Source: Mycolicibacterium xanthum
GTDB taxonomy: Bacteria > Actinomycetota > Actinomycetes > Mycobacteriales > Mycobacteriaceae
Length of the DNA stretch: 33,155 nucleotides
Assembly: GCF_019710635.1 (NCBI RefSeq)
Contig: NZ_JAIFZS010000067.1
Location: 1-33,155, forward strand
Reading direction: 5' to 3'
The position numbers and the translations under genes are program-made. The number at the start of each line of letters is the position of its first letter. Within the stretch, counting starts at the first letter, position 1. Of this stretch, positions 17,989 through 25,251 are shown one piece after another. Below the pieces are notes generated by a model that worked only from the letters and a program-made list of their open reading frames with translations, was not told the DNA's origin and did no database searches.

Positions 17989-18027
17989 GAATCCGGCCCC
18001 CGAGCGCTGAGCTCGGGGGCCGGATTC
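17989..18027. terminator. Strong hairpin terminator after mceF
   Basis: A perfect 17-bp inverted repeat (arms 17989-18005 and 18011-18027, starting GAATCCGG) with the 5-nt loop GCTGA. It sits between mceF and the convergent gene at 18062, so it can end transcription from both sides. There is no U-run after it, as in many mycobacterial intrinsic terminators. Confidence 0.85.
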
Positions 18028-18061
18028 ATCGCTGGAGCCGATCCTTCGGCCGCAGCGACTG

Positions 18062-18571
18062 CTAGAGCTTCTTCATGTAAAACGGCATCCGGATCTGGGG
18101 CTCCTGGTTGCGCCCGCACGAGCCGCTGGGGCCCACTGTCTGGTTCTCGCCGGTGTACTCGTCGGAGGCGGCGTCGAAGTGGCCGTCGAAGCCGACCGGG
18201 TAGATCTTGTAGATCCGCAGGCCCTCGACGGACTGTCCGTCGGCGCAGAACCGCCAGTCCGGGACGACCCGCTTGACGTACCAGAGTCCGCTGGTGGTGT
18301 AGATGGGGGCACTCCAGCCCTCGTCGGAGTTGACCGTGCCGGCGCATTCGGTGGGGGAGATGCACTGGGTGGAGATGGTCCAGGTGGCCCGTTCTCCGGG
18401 CTGGTCCTGGAAGCGCTCGTTGATCTTGGCGAAGTCACCGTTGGACGACACGGCGAAGGTGCCGTTGATGCCCCATTCCTCGTCTGCGCCTGCGGGTGCC
18501 GCGAAAAGCAGACCCAGCGTGGTGGCGGCCGCTACGATCGCGGCACCGGCACTTGTTGGGGCGGCCGACAT
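18062..18571 (-). CDS. Small secreted protein of unknown function (mycobacterial type)
   Basis: 169 residues from ATG 18569-18571. An N-terminal signal peptide (hydrophobic core AAIVAAATTLGLLFAA, likely cleavage after PAGA) is followed by a mature domain with three cysteines (TQCISPTEC; FCADG; GSCG) and aromatic-rich strands (GLWYVKRVVPDW). The last residues (MPFYMKKL) resemble the end of the secreted protein at 19610. The longer open frame is rejected because GGAGGAGA lies just ahead of this ATG and the signal peptide then begins properly. I recognise it as the kind of secreted protein found in mycobacteria but cannot name a function. It is convergent with mceF, with a class B operator 31 nt upstream. 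Confidence 0.8.
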   Translation of the reverse strand: MSAAPTSAGAAIVAAATTLGLLFAAPAGADEEWGINGTFAVSSNGDFAKINERFQDQPGERATWTISTQCISPTECAGTVNSDEGWSAPIYTTSGLWYVKRVVPDWRFCADGQSVEGLRIYKIYPVGFDGHFDAASDEYTGENQTVGPSGSCGRNQEPQIRMPFYMKKL

Positions 18572-18601
18572 AAGCGTTTCTCCTCCGACCGAGATAGGGG
18601 T

Positions 18602-18620
18602 GTTCTCGGTTCCGGAGAAT
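18602..18620. promoter_or_regulatory. Putative operator, class B inverted repeat
   Basis: GTTCTC-N7-GAGAAT, matching RTTCTC-N7-GAGAAY exactly. On the minus strand the left arm contains TATTCT, a -10-like hexamer that could serve the secreted-protein gene starting at 18571. Confidence 0.5.
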
Positions 18621-18703
18621 AGCACTTCCGCGGCGATGGCCATTGGGTTTCAAGGATTTTGCCGCATCACGACGGATCGCCCGGCAACCCGGATGCAGCA
18701 ATC

Positions 18704-18721
18704 TTCTCCGAATCCGAGAAT
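18704..18721. promoter_or_regulatory. Putative operator, class B-like inverted repeat
   Basis: TTCTC-N7-GAGAAT (one base short of the full class B pattern), 29 nt upstream of the GTG start at 18751. No clear -10 box is seen beside it. Confidence 0.4.
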
Positions 18722-18750
18722 TCCGTTTCCGAGTGTGCGACAGTGTCCCT

Positions 18751-19146
18751 GTGCGTCTGACCGGAATCGCGGCTGCCCTGATGACGGCCGCTGGACTACT
18801 GGCTGCGCCGCCCGCCGCTGCGGGGCCGCAGACCTGCAACGATGCGTTCTGTGTTCCGGGGATCACCCCGAACGTGGTGCTGGGCTCGTACTGTTCGAAC
18901 ACGAGCTATTTCGTGTTCGGAACGGCGGTGGCCGGTCCGTCGATCCGGCCGGGCAGGCTGGTGTTCTGCGGCTCTCCGCGTCGCTACGAGCCCAGGTGGT
19001 TCCGCTCTCCACCGCTGGCCGGGATCCGCGATGAGGGCAGCAGCTGTGACGGCAGCCAGTTCGCTGTAGCCCAGGCTCCCGATGGGCTGTTCCTTGCCTG
19101 TGTCCCGATGAACGGCGAAAGCCTCTGGCGTCGCGGCGACGCCTGA
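18751..19146 (+). CDS. Small secreted Cys-containing protein, unknown function
   Basis: 131 residues from GTG 18751. The signal peptide (LTGIAAALMTAAGLLAAPPAAAG) is followed by a mature part with several cysteines in pairs (TCNDAFC; SYCSNTSY; VFCGS; SSCDG; LACVP), suggesting disulphides in the cell wall space. I do not recognise a named family. The open frame runs back to 18643, but only this GTG puts a signal peptide at the N-terminus; the ribosome binding site is weak, so the start is uncertain. It is transcribed towards the 19185 gene. At its stop codon is a short palindrome (GGCGTCGC, 1 nt, GCGACGCC; 19127-19143). Confidence 0.7.
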   Translation: MRLTGIAAALMTAAGLLAAPPAAAGPQTCNDAFCVPGITPNVVLGSYCSNTSYFVFGTAVAGPSIRPGRLVFCGSPRRYEPRWFRSPPLAGIRDEGSSCDGSQFAVAQAPDGLFLACVPMNGESLWRRGDA

Positions 19147-19184
19147 GTCGTGGGGACACCTGACGTTCGGCGTCGCCGGCCGGT

Positions 19185-19613
19185 TTACCAGCCGCGGATC
19201 GAGCACAGCGCGCCCTTGGGGCCGCTGTTCGTCTTGACCACCACGCCGTCGACGGCGAGCTCGCAGTTGAACCCGGGAGTCGGGAGATTCAGCGACTCGC
19301 CGCTCTGCACCGCCACCATGGCCCACCTGTTCGGGTCGGCGAGCTGGGTCTCGAGCACCCACGGCTGATCCGGCCCGATGTCGGCCTCCACCTTCGGGCT
19401 GTACAGGTACGGGTTGTGGCTGTAGTCGGAGAACACCGCGGGTTCGGTGTCGCGGTAGTAGATGTCGGCGTAGTAGGGCGCGTCCGCGGTGACCGTGTAG
19501 CGGATCTGATGCAGCACGGGGCCCTGTGCGGACGCCGGTGCCGCGACCACGGTGAGGGCCGAGCCGGCCAGGGCCGCCACTGCGGTGATGGTCGAGGTGC
19601 GTCGCATGGTCAC
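19185..19613 (-). CDS. Small secreted protein, MmpS-like features
   Basis: 142 residues. A signal peptide (hydrophobic core ITAVAALAGSALTVVAA, ending APASAQ) is followed by a beta-rich domain. The pattern YTVTADAPYYADIYYRD, then PWVLET, then FNCELAVDGVVV and a closing Cys, resembles the periplasmic domain of MmpS proteins (two cysteines around a VDG turn), but the N-terminus is a cleavable-looking signal rather than a clear anchor. The GTG start (19611-19613) overlaps the upstream gene's TGA, so the two are translated together; an ATG two codons later is possible. Its role is unknown; a cell-envelope lipid-binding accessory is a guess. Confidence 0.75.
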   Translation of the reverse strand: MTMRRTSTITAVAALAGSALTVVAAPASAQGPVLHQIRYTVTADAPYYADIYYRDTEPAVFSDYSHNPYLYSPKVEADIGPDQPWVLETQLADPNRWAMVAVQSGESLNLPTPGFNCELAVDGVVVKTNSGPKGALCSIRGW

Positions 19614-20065
19614 ATCCTGGTCAGGAAGAAGGGATAGGTGAGCTGCCCACCGGGGGCTCCGTCGCAGCCGGCGTCGAACGACGACACCATCTGGCCGGCC
19701 AGCGTGTTCGGGTCCCAGGTGTACACGTCGTGCGTGGGGATCGTCGGGCCGTAGTAGATGTCACCGCAGCGAAGGCCGAACGGGTCGTCGATGACCATGG
19801 TGTAGCGGCCGTCGGCCAACCAGGCCTCGCCCCGTCCGTAGATGGCCTTGGCGATCGGCTGCGGCATGGAGAGCACGTCGATGCAGTCGGTCCGCTTCGA
19901 GTTGTCGGGATTCCGGCACGGCGAGATCGCCGCCCAGACATATGTGTGGAAGTCCCTGCGTTCCGGAATGTGCAGGAGATAATTGCCGAGGGCCATCGCC
20001 GATGCTGCCGGCGCAGAGATCAGCGCTGCGACGACCAGTGCGGCGCTCAACACGACCGACTTCAC
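19610..20065 (-). CDS. Small secreted protein, unknown function, paralogue-like to the 18062 gene
   Basis: 151 residues from GTG 20063-20065, preceded by GTGGAGG. The signal peptide VVLSAALVVAALISAPAASA is followed by a domain with four cysteines (SPCRN, TDCID, LRCGD, AGCDG) and aromatic strands (YTMVIDDPFG). Its end (LTYPFFLTRM after a Cys-Gly-rich turn) parallels the end of the 18062 protein, suggesting a shared fold. The longer open frame to 20143 would bury the signal peptide and is rejected. It is first gene of a two-gene minus-strand operon with the MmpS-like gene. The upstream 115 nt hold a GAGAAT half-site (20133-20138) and an ATCTC-N7-GAGAT repeat. Confidence 0.78.
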   Translation of the reverse strand: MKSVVLSAALVVAALISAPAASAMALGNYLLHIPERRDFHTYVWAAISPCRNPDNSKRTDCIDVLSMPQPIAKAIYGRGEAWLADGRYTMVIDDPFGLRCGDIYYGPTIPTHDVYTWDPNTLAGQMVSSFDAGCDGAPGGQLTYPFFLTRM

Positions 20066-20180
20066 ATATGCCTCCACGTCAGGGCTACCGAAAATGCCGA
20101 TCTCACTGAAAGAGATTGGCGTTATCCCAGCGGAGAATATCAAGCGCGGTGGGGTTGGAGGGCCGAATGGTCGACCCGTC

Positions 20181-21458
20181 TCACCCGACCGGCGTGAACG
20201 TGATGTTCAGCTCGGTCAGCCCGCGCAGGATGAACGTGGGTTCGTAGGTGTAGTTGCGGTGGCCGACGGGCCCGTGCTTGTCCTCGTCGATGCGGATGTC
20301 GGCCATCCGGTCCAGAATCCGTTCGATGGACACCCGGCCCTCGACCCGGGCCAGCGGTGCGCCCGGGCAGGAGTGGATGCCGCGGCTGAACGCGATGTGC
20401 TCACGCACGTTCTTCCGTTCCAGGGAGAATTCGTGCGGGTTCTCGAACCGGCGGGGATCGCGGTTGGCCGCGCCCGGGCTGACCATCACGGTCGTCCCGG
20501 CCGGCGAATCGAGATCGCCGACCGTGGTGGATTTACGGGTCATCCGGAAGACGGTCTTGACCGGACTCTCCATCCGCAGACACTCCTCGATGAACACCGG
20601 GATGCGGCTGCGGTCCTCCCGCAACTGCTGCTGGATGTCGGGCCGATCGCCGAGGATCTGCATTGCCGCGCCGAGCAGTTTGGCGGTGGTTTCCTGGCCG
20701 GCGGCGAAGAGGAAGGTGGCGGTCCGAACGACGTCGATCACCTCCGGGGTCGATCCGTCCGGATACTTCGCCGTGGCGATCGAGGTGAGCACGTCGTCAC
20801 GGGGTTCGCGGCGCCGGTCCTCGATGTACTGGGTGAACTTCTCGTCGGCCCATTCCAGGGGGTTGGCAGAGATCGTCTCGTGGTCGAGCGAGCCGACCCG
20901 GGAGCCGGGCCGTTCGGCGCCGAACGCAGCACGGAACTCGTCGTGGTCGGCCTCGGGAACCCCGAGCAGGTCGGCGACCACCAGCAGGGAGAAGGGTTTG
21001 GCGTAGGCGGCCAGGAACTCGCATTTCCCGTCGGCGATGAACTCGTCGAGGTAGCGGTCGGCCAGCCGCCACATGAAGTCCTCGTTCTCCTTGAGCCGCT
21101 TCGGGGTCAGCAGACTGGTGAGGATGGACCGGGCATTGGTGTGTTCGGGCGGATCCATCGTGACCATGTGCTCGTACATCGGGATCTCGGTGCGGTGCTG
21201 CTCGATCTGCTCGGTGATGTCGTCGCCTTCGGCGGCGAAGGGCAGCGGCGTGAACGGTCCCATGACAGCGATGCACGACGAGAAGGACTCGCTGTCCTTG
21301 TACACCGCATTCGCCTCCTCCCAGCCGGTCACCGCGATCACACCGTGGTGCGGTTCCCTCTGCACCGGGCACTTGTTGCGCAGGTAGTCGAAGTACGGGT
21401 TCGGGTCGGACACCAGGTCGGGATCGGTGAAGTAGTCCACGGTGTCGAAATCGGTCAT
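20181..21458 (-). CDS. Cytochrome P450
   Basis: Complete P450, 425 residues. It has the I-helix AGQETT (253-258), the K-helix ExxR (Glu292-Arg295), the haem loop FSRGIHSCPG with ligand Cys364, and the conserved MDPPEHTNAR C-helix segment. Bacterial class I type, soluble, needing a ferredoxin; none is adjacent, so it may share the one at 1181. ATG 21456-21458 is chosen over an upstream GTG because GGGAGG lies 8 nt before it. It is divergent from a tetR gene across a 133-nt gap with a near-perfect palindrome, so it is the likely target of that regulator. The substrate is not readable; it differs clearly from the P450 at the left edge. Confidence 0.94.
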   Translation of the reverse strand: MTDFDTVDYFTDPDLVSDPNPYFDYLRNKCPVQREPHHGVIAVTGWEEANAVYKDSESFSSCIAVMGPFTPLPFAAEGDDITEQIEQHRTEIPMYEHMVTMDPPEHTNARSILTSLLTPKRLKENEDFMWRLADRYLDEFIADGKCEFLAAYAKPFSLLVVADLLGVPEADHDEFRAAFGAERPGSRVGSLDHETISANPLEWADEKFTQYIEDRRREPRDDVLTSIATAKYPDGSTPEVIDVVRTATFLFAAGQETTAKLLGAAMQILGDRPDIQQQLREDRSRIPVFIEECLRMESPVKTVFRMTRKSTTVGDLDSPAGTTVMVSPGAANRDPRRFENPHEFSLERKNVREHIAFSRGIHSCPGAPLARVEGRVSIERILDRMADIRIDEDKHGPVGHRNYTYEPTFILRGLTELNITFTPVG

Positions 21459-21485
21459 GTCGGGTGCCTCCCGGGGCCGGTGGTC

Positions 21486-21498
21486 CACCTGGCAGGTG
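21486..21498. promoter_or_regulatory. Short palindrome, possible second operator
   Basis: CACCTG-G-CAGGTG, a perfect 6-bp inverted repeat just upstream of the P450 start. The CACCTG half recurs inside the larger palindrome at 21521-21526. Its function is unproven. Confidence 0.35.
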
Positions 21499-21512
21499 TC
21501 AGGTGTGCGAAA

Positions 21513-21534
21513 ATGCTGAGCACCTGCTTAGCAT
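21513..21534. promoter_or_regulatory. Putative TetR operator between P450 and tetR
   Basis: ATGCTGAGC-ACCT-GCTTAGCAT, a 22-bp inverted repeat with one mismatched pair, midway in the divergent intergenic region. Size and position are typical of a TetR-family operator controlling both its own gene and the neighbour. It is unrelated to the GAGAAY/RTTCTC sites elsewhere in the window. Confidence 0.6.
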
Positions 21535-21591
21535 GGGGTAAGAGTTAGGGTCAAGGTCGACGCGACAGATTCGAACGGACCAGGGGTGAGC

Positions 21592-22236
21592 ATGGCATCG
21601 CCGCGCAGGATCGGGGCTCCGGACGCGAAGAACCGGGTGGTGCTGCTCGACGCCGCTGAGCAGTTGCTGCTCGAGGAGGGCTACGCCGCGGTGACCTCGC
21701 GGCGGGTTGCCGAGAAGGCCGGCCTCAAGCCGCAGCTGGTGCACTACTACTTCCGGACCATGGAGGATCTGTTCCTGGCGGTGTTCCACCGCAGGGCCGA
21801 GGAGGGCCTTGCCGTGCTGCCCACCGCACTGCAGTCGGCACAGCCGCTGTGGGCGCTGTGGCGGTTCAGCACGTCTCCCGTGGCGACCCGGCTGACCATG
21901 GAGTTCATGGGCCTGGCCAATCACCGCAAGGCGCTACGCGCCGAGATCGTGTACTACGCCGAGCGGTTCCGCGAGGAGCAGAGAAGGGCGATCGCCGACG
22001 CCCTGCGGCGCTACGGCTATGACACCTCCGATGTCCCGCCGGTGGTGTGGACGGTGTTTGCGACGAGCGTGTCGCAGGCGTTGATCGTGGAACGCGAACT
22101 CGGGATCGACACCGGCCATGCCGAGACGTTCGAGTTCTGCGAACGGTGGCTGCGCCGGCTGGAGGGTGATCCGCTACCGCTGCCCGACCTCGGCGACGCT
22201 GTCCGTGGACGCGTCGGCGAGGTTCAGGCGAGGTAG
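21592..22236 (+). CDS. TetR/AcrR-family transcriptional regulator
   Basis: About 214 residues. The N-terminal helix-turn-helix is clear: LLDAAEQLLLEEGYAAVTSR, then RVAEKAGLKPQLVHYYFRTMEDLF, the TetR signature. The C-terminal helical domain would bind a ligand, in this setting perhaps an acyl-CoA or pathway intermediate (inference). ATG 21592 lies 5 nt after AGGGGTG; a GTG at 21586 is in frame and possible. It is divergent from the P450, with a 22-bp palindrome between them, and convergent with the thiolase at 22264. It may control only the P450 or more of the island. Confidence 0.92.
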   Translation: MASPRRIGAPDAKNRVVLLDAAEQLLLEEGYAAVTSRRVAEKAGLKPQLVHYYFRTMEDLFLAVFHRRAEEGLAVLPTALQSAQPLWALWRFSTSPVATRLTMEFMGLANHRKALRAEIVYYAERFREEQRRAIADALRRYGYDTSDVPPVVWTVFATSVSQALIVERELGIDTGHAETFEFCERWLRRLEGDPLPLPDLGDAVRGRVGEVQAR

Positions 22237-22263
22237 ATCGGGAGGGCGGCGGCCCCCGGGACG

Positions 22264-23418
22264 CTAGAGCGACAGGATGGTCGCCGAGGCGGTTCCCGGT
22301 GCGCCGTAGACCTGGGCGAGGCCGACCCGGGGGGAGCCGGGGATCTGGCGATCGCCGGCCGTCCCGCGCAGCTGGATGACCAGCTCGTGCATCTGCCGCA
22401 GACCCGACGCCCCGATGGGCTCGCCGTTGGCGATCAGCCCGCCATCGGTGTTCACCGGGATCGAACCGTGGATCTCGGTGGCGCCGTCGGCGATCAGCTT
22501 CTCCTGCTCGCCGTCGGCGCACAGTCCGGTCTCGGCCATGTGGATCACCTCGGCGCCGGCATCGGTGTCCTGCAGCTGGGCGACGTCGACATCCTCGGGG
22601 CCGATGCCCGCGGCTTCGTAGGCAGCCTTGGCCGCGTACACCGTCGGCGCCACGTCCTCGGTGATCGGCGCCGAGGTCGCATGGACCTCGTAGGCGCCGA
22701 AACGGCGCGTCCTGATCTCCGATGCCCGCACGTAGACCGGCTTGTCGGTGAACTTGTGCGCGATGTCGCCACGGCACATGATCAGCGCGGCGGCGCCCTC
22801 GTCGGGGGAGCAGAACATGTACTGAGTCAGCGGGTAGTTCAGCGCCGGCGAGTTCAGGATCTCCTCGACGGAGATCTCCTTGCGCCGGAAGGCCTTGGGA
22901 TTCTTCACGCCGTTGCGGAAGTTCTTGTTCGCGACCCGGGCCAGGGTCTCCTGGCTGATGTTGTGGTCGTGGATGTATTTGTTGGCCTTCATGCCGAAGA
23001 ACTTGGTCGTGACGAACTGTCCGTTCTCGGCATACCACTGCGGCAGCGCCAGCTTGGCCGGGTCGTCGGTGAACGCGCCACGCGGGTGCTTGTCCAGGCC
23101 CACAGCGACACCGATGTCGTACTTGCCGAGGCGAATCGTGTCCGCGGTCTGCTGGATGGCGCTCGCCGACGTCGCGCACGCATTGAAGACGTTGGTGAAC
23201 GTGATCCCGGTGAGCCCGACCAGGCGGGTCACCGAGTCCGGGTTGGACACCTCGTAGCTGCCGCCGAAGCCGAACTGGATGTCTTTCCACTCCAGCCCGG
23301 CGTCGGTGAGCGCCATCCGGATGGCCTCGGCCCCCATCTGAACCGCGGGCTTGTCGAACCGGCCGAAGGGGTGCAGTCCCACCCCGATGATCGCGACAGA
23401 GTTGTCCTGATTGGTCAT
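22264..23418 (-). CDS. Lipid-transfer-protein-type thiolase (Ltp3/Ltp4-like)
   Basis: Thiolase superfamily, 384 residues. The nucleophile position is kept (Cys81, NACATSAS), but the usual histidines are not: the GHPxGATG loop reads NGEPIGASG with Glu333 where His is expected, and the other loop reads QDTDAGAE. The closing VYGAPG replaces CxGG. This pattern matches, as I recall them, the mycobacterial Ltp3/Ltp4 lineage associated with steroid breakdown, whose reaction is not settled; an aldolase or acyl-transfer role is as likely as thiolysis. It lies 14 nt after its zinc-ribbon OB-fold partner, the normal two-subunit arrangement, and is convergent with tetR. Confidence 0.9.
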   Translation of the reverse strand: MTNQDNSVAIIGVGLHPFGRFDKPAVQMGAEAIRMALTDAGLEWKDIQFGFGGSYEVSNPDSVTRLVGLTGITFTNVFNACATSASAIQQTADTIRLGKYDIGVAVGLDKHPRGAFTDDPAKLALPQWYAENGQFVTTKFFGMKANKYIHDHNISQETLARVANKNFRNGVKNPKAFRRKEISVEEILNSPALNYPLTQYMFCSPDEGAAALIMCRGDIAHKFTDKPVYVRASEIRTRRFGAYEVHATSAPITEDVAPTVYAAKAAYEAAGIGPEDVDVAQLQDTDAGAEVIHMAETGLCADGEQEKLIADGATEIHGSIPVNTDGGLIANGEPIGASGLRQMHELVIQLRGTAGDRQIPGSPRVGLAQVYGAPGTASATILSL

Positions 23419-23432
23419 ATTCTGCTCTCTCG

Positions 23433-23876
23433 TTAGACGGCCGCGAAGGCGAACGTGACGACCTCGGTGCCATCCGGGTCTGTCGCGAACGGGATCATGG
23501 TCAGCTCGACCTCCTGGCCGAACTTCAGCTTCTCCGGGTCGTTCTCGGTCAGGCGACCCTCGACGCGGATCACCGCGTCCTCACCCAGGCCGAGCTGGAC
23601 GAGGCCGACACCGAAGGGCACGAAGTCCTTGCCGGTCGGGCCCGCGTAGGGCGGGCCGGGGGGGAAGCCCTGGGTCGTCCAGGCGATCACGGTGCCGCGG
23701 CGCGGCAGCTTCACCTCGGACATCGACCCACTGCTGCACTTCGGGCAGTGGTCCTGGACCGGGAATGTGGTGGCGTCGCAATCGCCACATCTGCTGCCGA
23801 TCAGCTGGGGGTTCTCGTCCGGCCAGGTGGAGATTTCGGGCGCCAGAGCCCGCTGCGTGGTTGACACATTGTTCAC
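23433..23876 (-). CDS. Zn-ribbon/OB-fold (DUF35) protein, thiolase partner
   Basis: 147 residues. A rubredoxin-like zinc ribbon (CGDCDATTFPVQDHCPKC, about residues 30-47, all four cysteines present) is followed by an OB-fold (GTVIAWTTQGF; DAVIRVEGRL; FGQEVELTMIPF). Such proteins bind SCP2-type thiolases and aldolases and may help dock acyl-CoA. The GTG start is at 23874-23876. It is first gene of a two-gene operon with the thiolase. A perfect GTTCTC-N7-GAGAAC repeat sits 16 nt upstream of the start, so repression by a bound protein is plausible. Unlike the OB protein at 6074, its zinc ligands are intact. Confidence 0.92.
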   Translation of the reverse strand: MNNVSTTQRALAPEISTWPDENPQLIGSRCGDCDATTFPVQDHCPKCSSGSMSEVKLPRRGTVIAWTTQGFPPGPPYAGPTGKDFVPFGVGLVQLGLGEDAVIRVEGRLTENDPEKLKFGQEVELTMIPFATDPDGTEVVTFAFAAV

Positions 23877-23892
23877 GATAATCGGAAATGAC

Positions 23893-23911
23893 GTTCTCGT
23901 CTAGAGAGAAC
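23893..23911. promoter_or_regulatory. Putative operator, class B inverted repeat (perfect)
   Basis: GTTCTC-GTCTAGA-GAGAAC, a perfect inverted repeat with 7-nt spacer, located between the divergent DUF35/thiolase operon and the VOC gene. It could control both. Confidence 0.55.
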
Positions 23912-23965
23912 AGCAACGGGCGAACGTGCCGTGTGGCCGTCCGGATGCTGCTACCGTCCGGCATT

Positions 23966-24499
23966 GTGGACGATGGCGGCCCGGTCCTGCCGGGGGTGAT
24001 CCGACAGGTCGGCTATGTGGTGACCGACCTCGATGCCTCGCTGGCCGGCTGGGTGGGACTGGGGGTGGGTCCGTGGTACGTGATCCGCGCGCTGCCCCAG
24101 CGGGTGACCTACCGCGGCCGGCCGTGCGAGCTCACGATCTCCATCGCGCTCGCCAACAGCGGAGACCTGCAGCTCGAGTTGATCCAGCAGCTCGACGACA
24201 CCCCGAGCATCTTCACCGAGTTCCTGGACTCCGGCGGTCAGGGGTTTCACCAGCTGGCGTATTGGACAGCGGATTTCGACGCATCGATGGCCAAGGTACA
24301 GACCGCAGGATGGCCCGTGGTGTGGTCGGGGGGAGCCGACGTCGGGACCCGGTTCGCCTACGTCGAGCCGCCGGGCAGCCCCGCTGCGGTGATCGAGATC
24401 ATGGAACTGACCGAGGCCACCGAGGGCATGGCGATATTCCTGCGGGACGCCGCCGAGGGCTGGGACGGGCGCGATCCCGTGCGCGAGCTCGGCGGGTGA
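23966..24499 (+). CDS. VOC-family (glyoxalase/dioxygenase superfamily) protein
   Basis: 177 residues from GTG 23966. Two betaalphabetabetabeta modules are visible: IRQVGYVVTDLDASLAGWVG at the start and FHQLAYWTADFDASMAKVQT in the middle, with TRFAYVEPPGSPAAVIEIME closing the second. This is the layout of methylmalonyl-CoA epimerase-like and lactoylglutathione lyase-like proteins; metal ligands would include the His of FHQLAYW and the Glu of IEIME, while the first module has Gln in VGYV context. The start is chosen because TACCGT (23952-23957) lies 8 nt before this GTG, as in leaderless mycobacterial transcripts; ATG 23945 and ATG 23888 are alternatives. The reaction is unknown. Confidence 0.75.
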   Translation: MDDGGPVLPGVIRQVGYVVTDLDASLAGWVGLGVGPWYVIRALPQRVTYRGRPCELTISIALANSGDLQLELIQQLDDTPSIFTEFLDSGGQGFHQLAYWTADFDASMAKVQTAGWPVVWSGGADVGTRFAYVEPPGSPAAVIEIMELTEATEGMAIFLRDAAEGWDGRDPVRELGG

Positions 24500-24512
24500 G
24501 CCGGGCGGGCGG

Positions 24513-25229
24513 TCACTTCGCCCGGTTGGTCACCTTCTCGGCGGCCGCCCAGTGTTCGTCGGAGACCCACAGGCCGGCGAACGCCGCGACGGCCTCGGTG
24601 GTGGGCACGCCGCGCATCACCCGTTTGACCTGGCCCGCCGGCCGGCCGGCCAGGGCCCGGGCGATGGTCCGCCACTGCTCGCCGAAGCTCGCCCGGGGCA
24701 GGACCTGATCGATCAGCCCGATCCGTTCGGCCTCCGCGGCATCGACGATGCGGCCCGTGCCCGCCAGCAGCAGGGCCTTGCTGTAGCCGACCAGGTCAAC
24801 CAGTCGCTCGGCGCCGCCCCACGCCGGCATGATCTCCAGCGCCACCTGGTTGAACCCGATCTTGATGTCGTCGGCGGCCAGCCGGATGTCGGCGGCCACC
24901 GCGAATTCGGCACCACCACCGAGCGCGTGGCCGTTGAGCGCCGCGACCACCGGGGTGGGGAAGCCGGCGATGCGGTCGCAGATCGAGCGCATCCGGAAGG
25001 ACATCGCCGAGGCTTGTTCGACGGTGCGCAGCGCGCTGAGCTCTTTGAGGTCACCACCCGAGACGAAGGCGCGATCGCCCGCTCCGGTCAGCGCCAGAGC
25101 GGCCGCCCCCTGGGCGCCGTCGAGCGCCTTGTCGAGCTGCTCCATGGTCTCCAGGGAGATCGCGTTGCGGGCATGCGGCCGGTCGATGGTGATGACGGCC
25201 AGGCCGTCGTCGAACTCGAGGTCGACCAT
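24513..25229 (-). CDS. Enoyl-CoA hydratase/isomerase family protein
   Basis: Crotonase-fold protein, 238 residues. The oxyanion-hole segments are SGGDLKEL (57-64) and ALGGGAEFA (102-110). Acidic residues sit at Glu108 and Glu132 (LEIMPAWGGAERL), the two usual hydratase glutamates. It would hydrate or isomerise an enoyl-CoA in beta-oxidation of the imported compound. ATG 25227-25229 follows GGAG by 8 nt; the longer open frame upstream has no ribosome binding site and crosses the promoter region. It is divergent from the acyl-CoA ligase at 25327 across a 97-nt gap containing a class B operator, and convergent with the VOC gene (13-nt gap). Confidence 0.92.
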   Translation of the reverse strand: MVDLEFDDGLAVITIDRPHARNAISLETMEQLDKALDGAQGAAALALTGAGDRAFVSGGDLKELSALRTVEQASAMSFRMRSICDRIAGFPTPVVAALNGHALGGGAEFAVAADIRLAADDIKIGFNQVALEIMPAWGGAERLVDLVGYSKALLLAGTGRIVDAAEAERIGLIDQVLPRASFGEQWRTIARALAGRPAGQVKRVMRGVPTTEAVAAFAGLWVSDEHWAAAEKVTNRAK

Positions 25230-25251
25230 GATGCATTCTCCATCTGCGGTA

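Noticed and set aside
15990..18365. 791-codon minus-strand open frame opposite mceE/mceF
   Set aside because: It runs across mceF, the terminator hairpin and part of the secreted-protein gene, and has no domain features; a shadow of the real genes.
19127..19143. Terminator at the stop of the 18751 gene
   Set aside because: GGCGTCGC-G-GCGACGCC is a palindrome inside the coding end with a loop too small to be sure; recorded with the gene but not called as a terminator.
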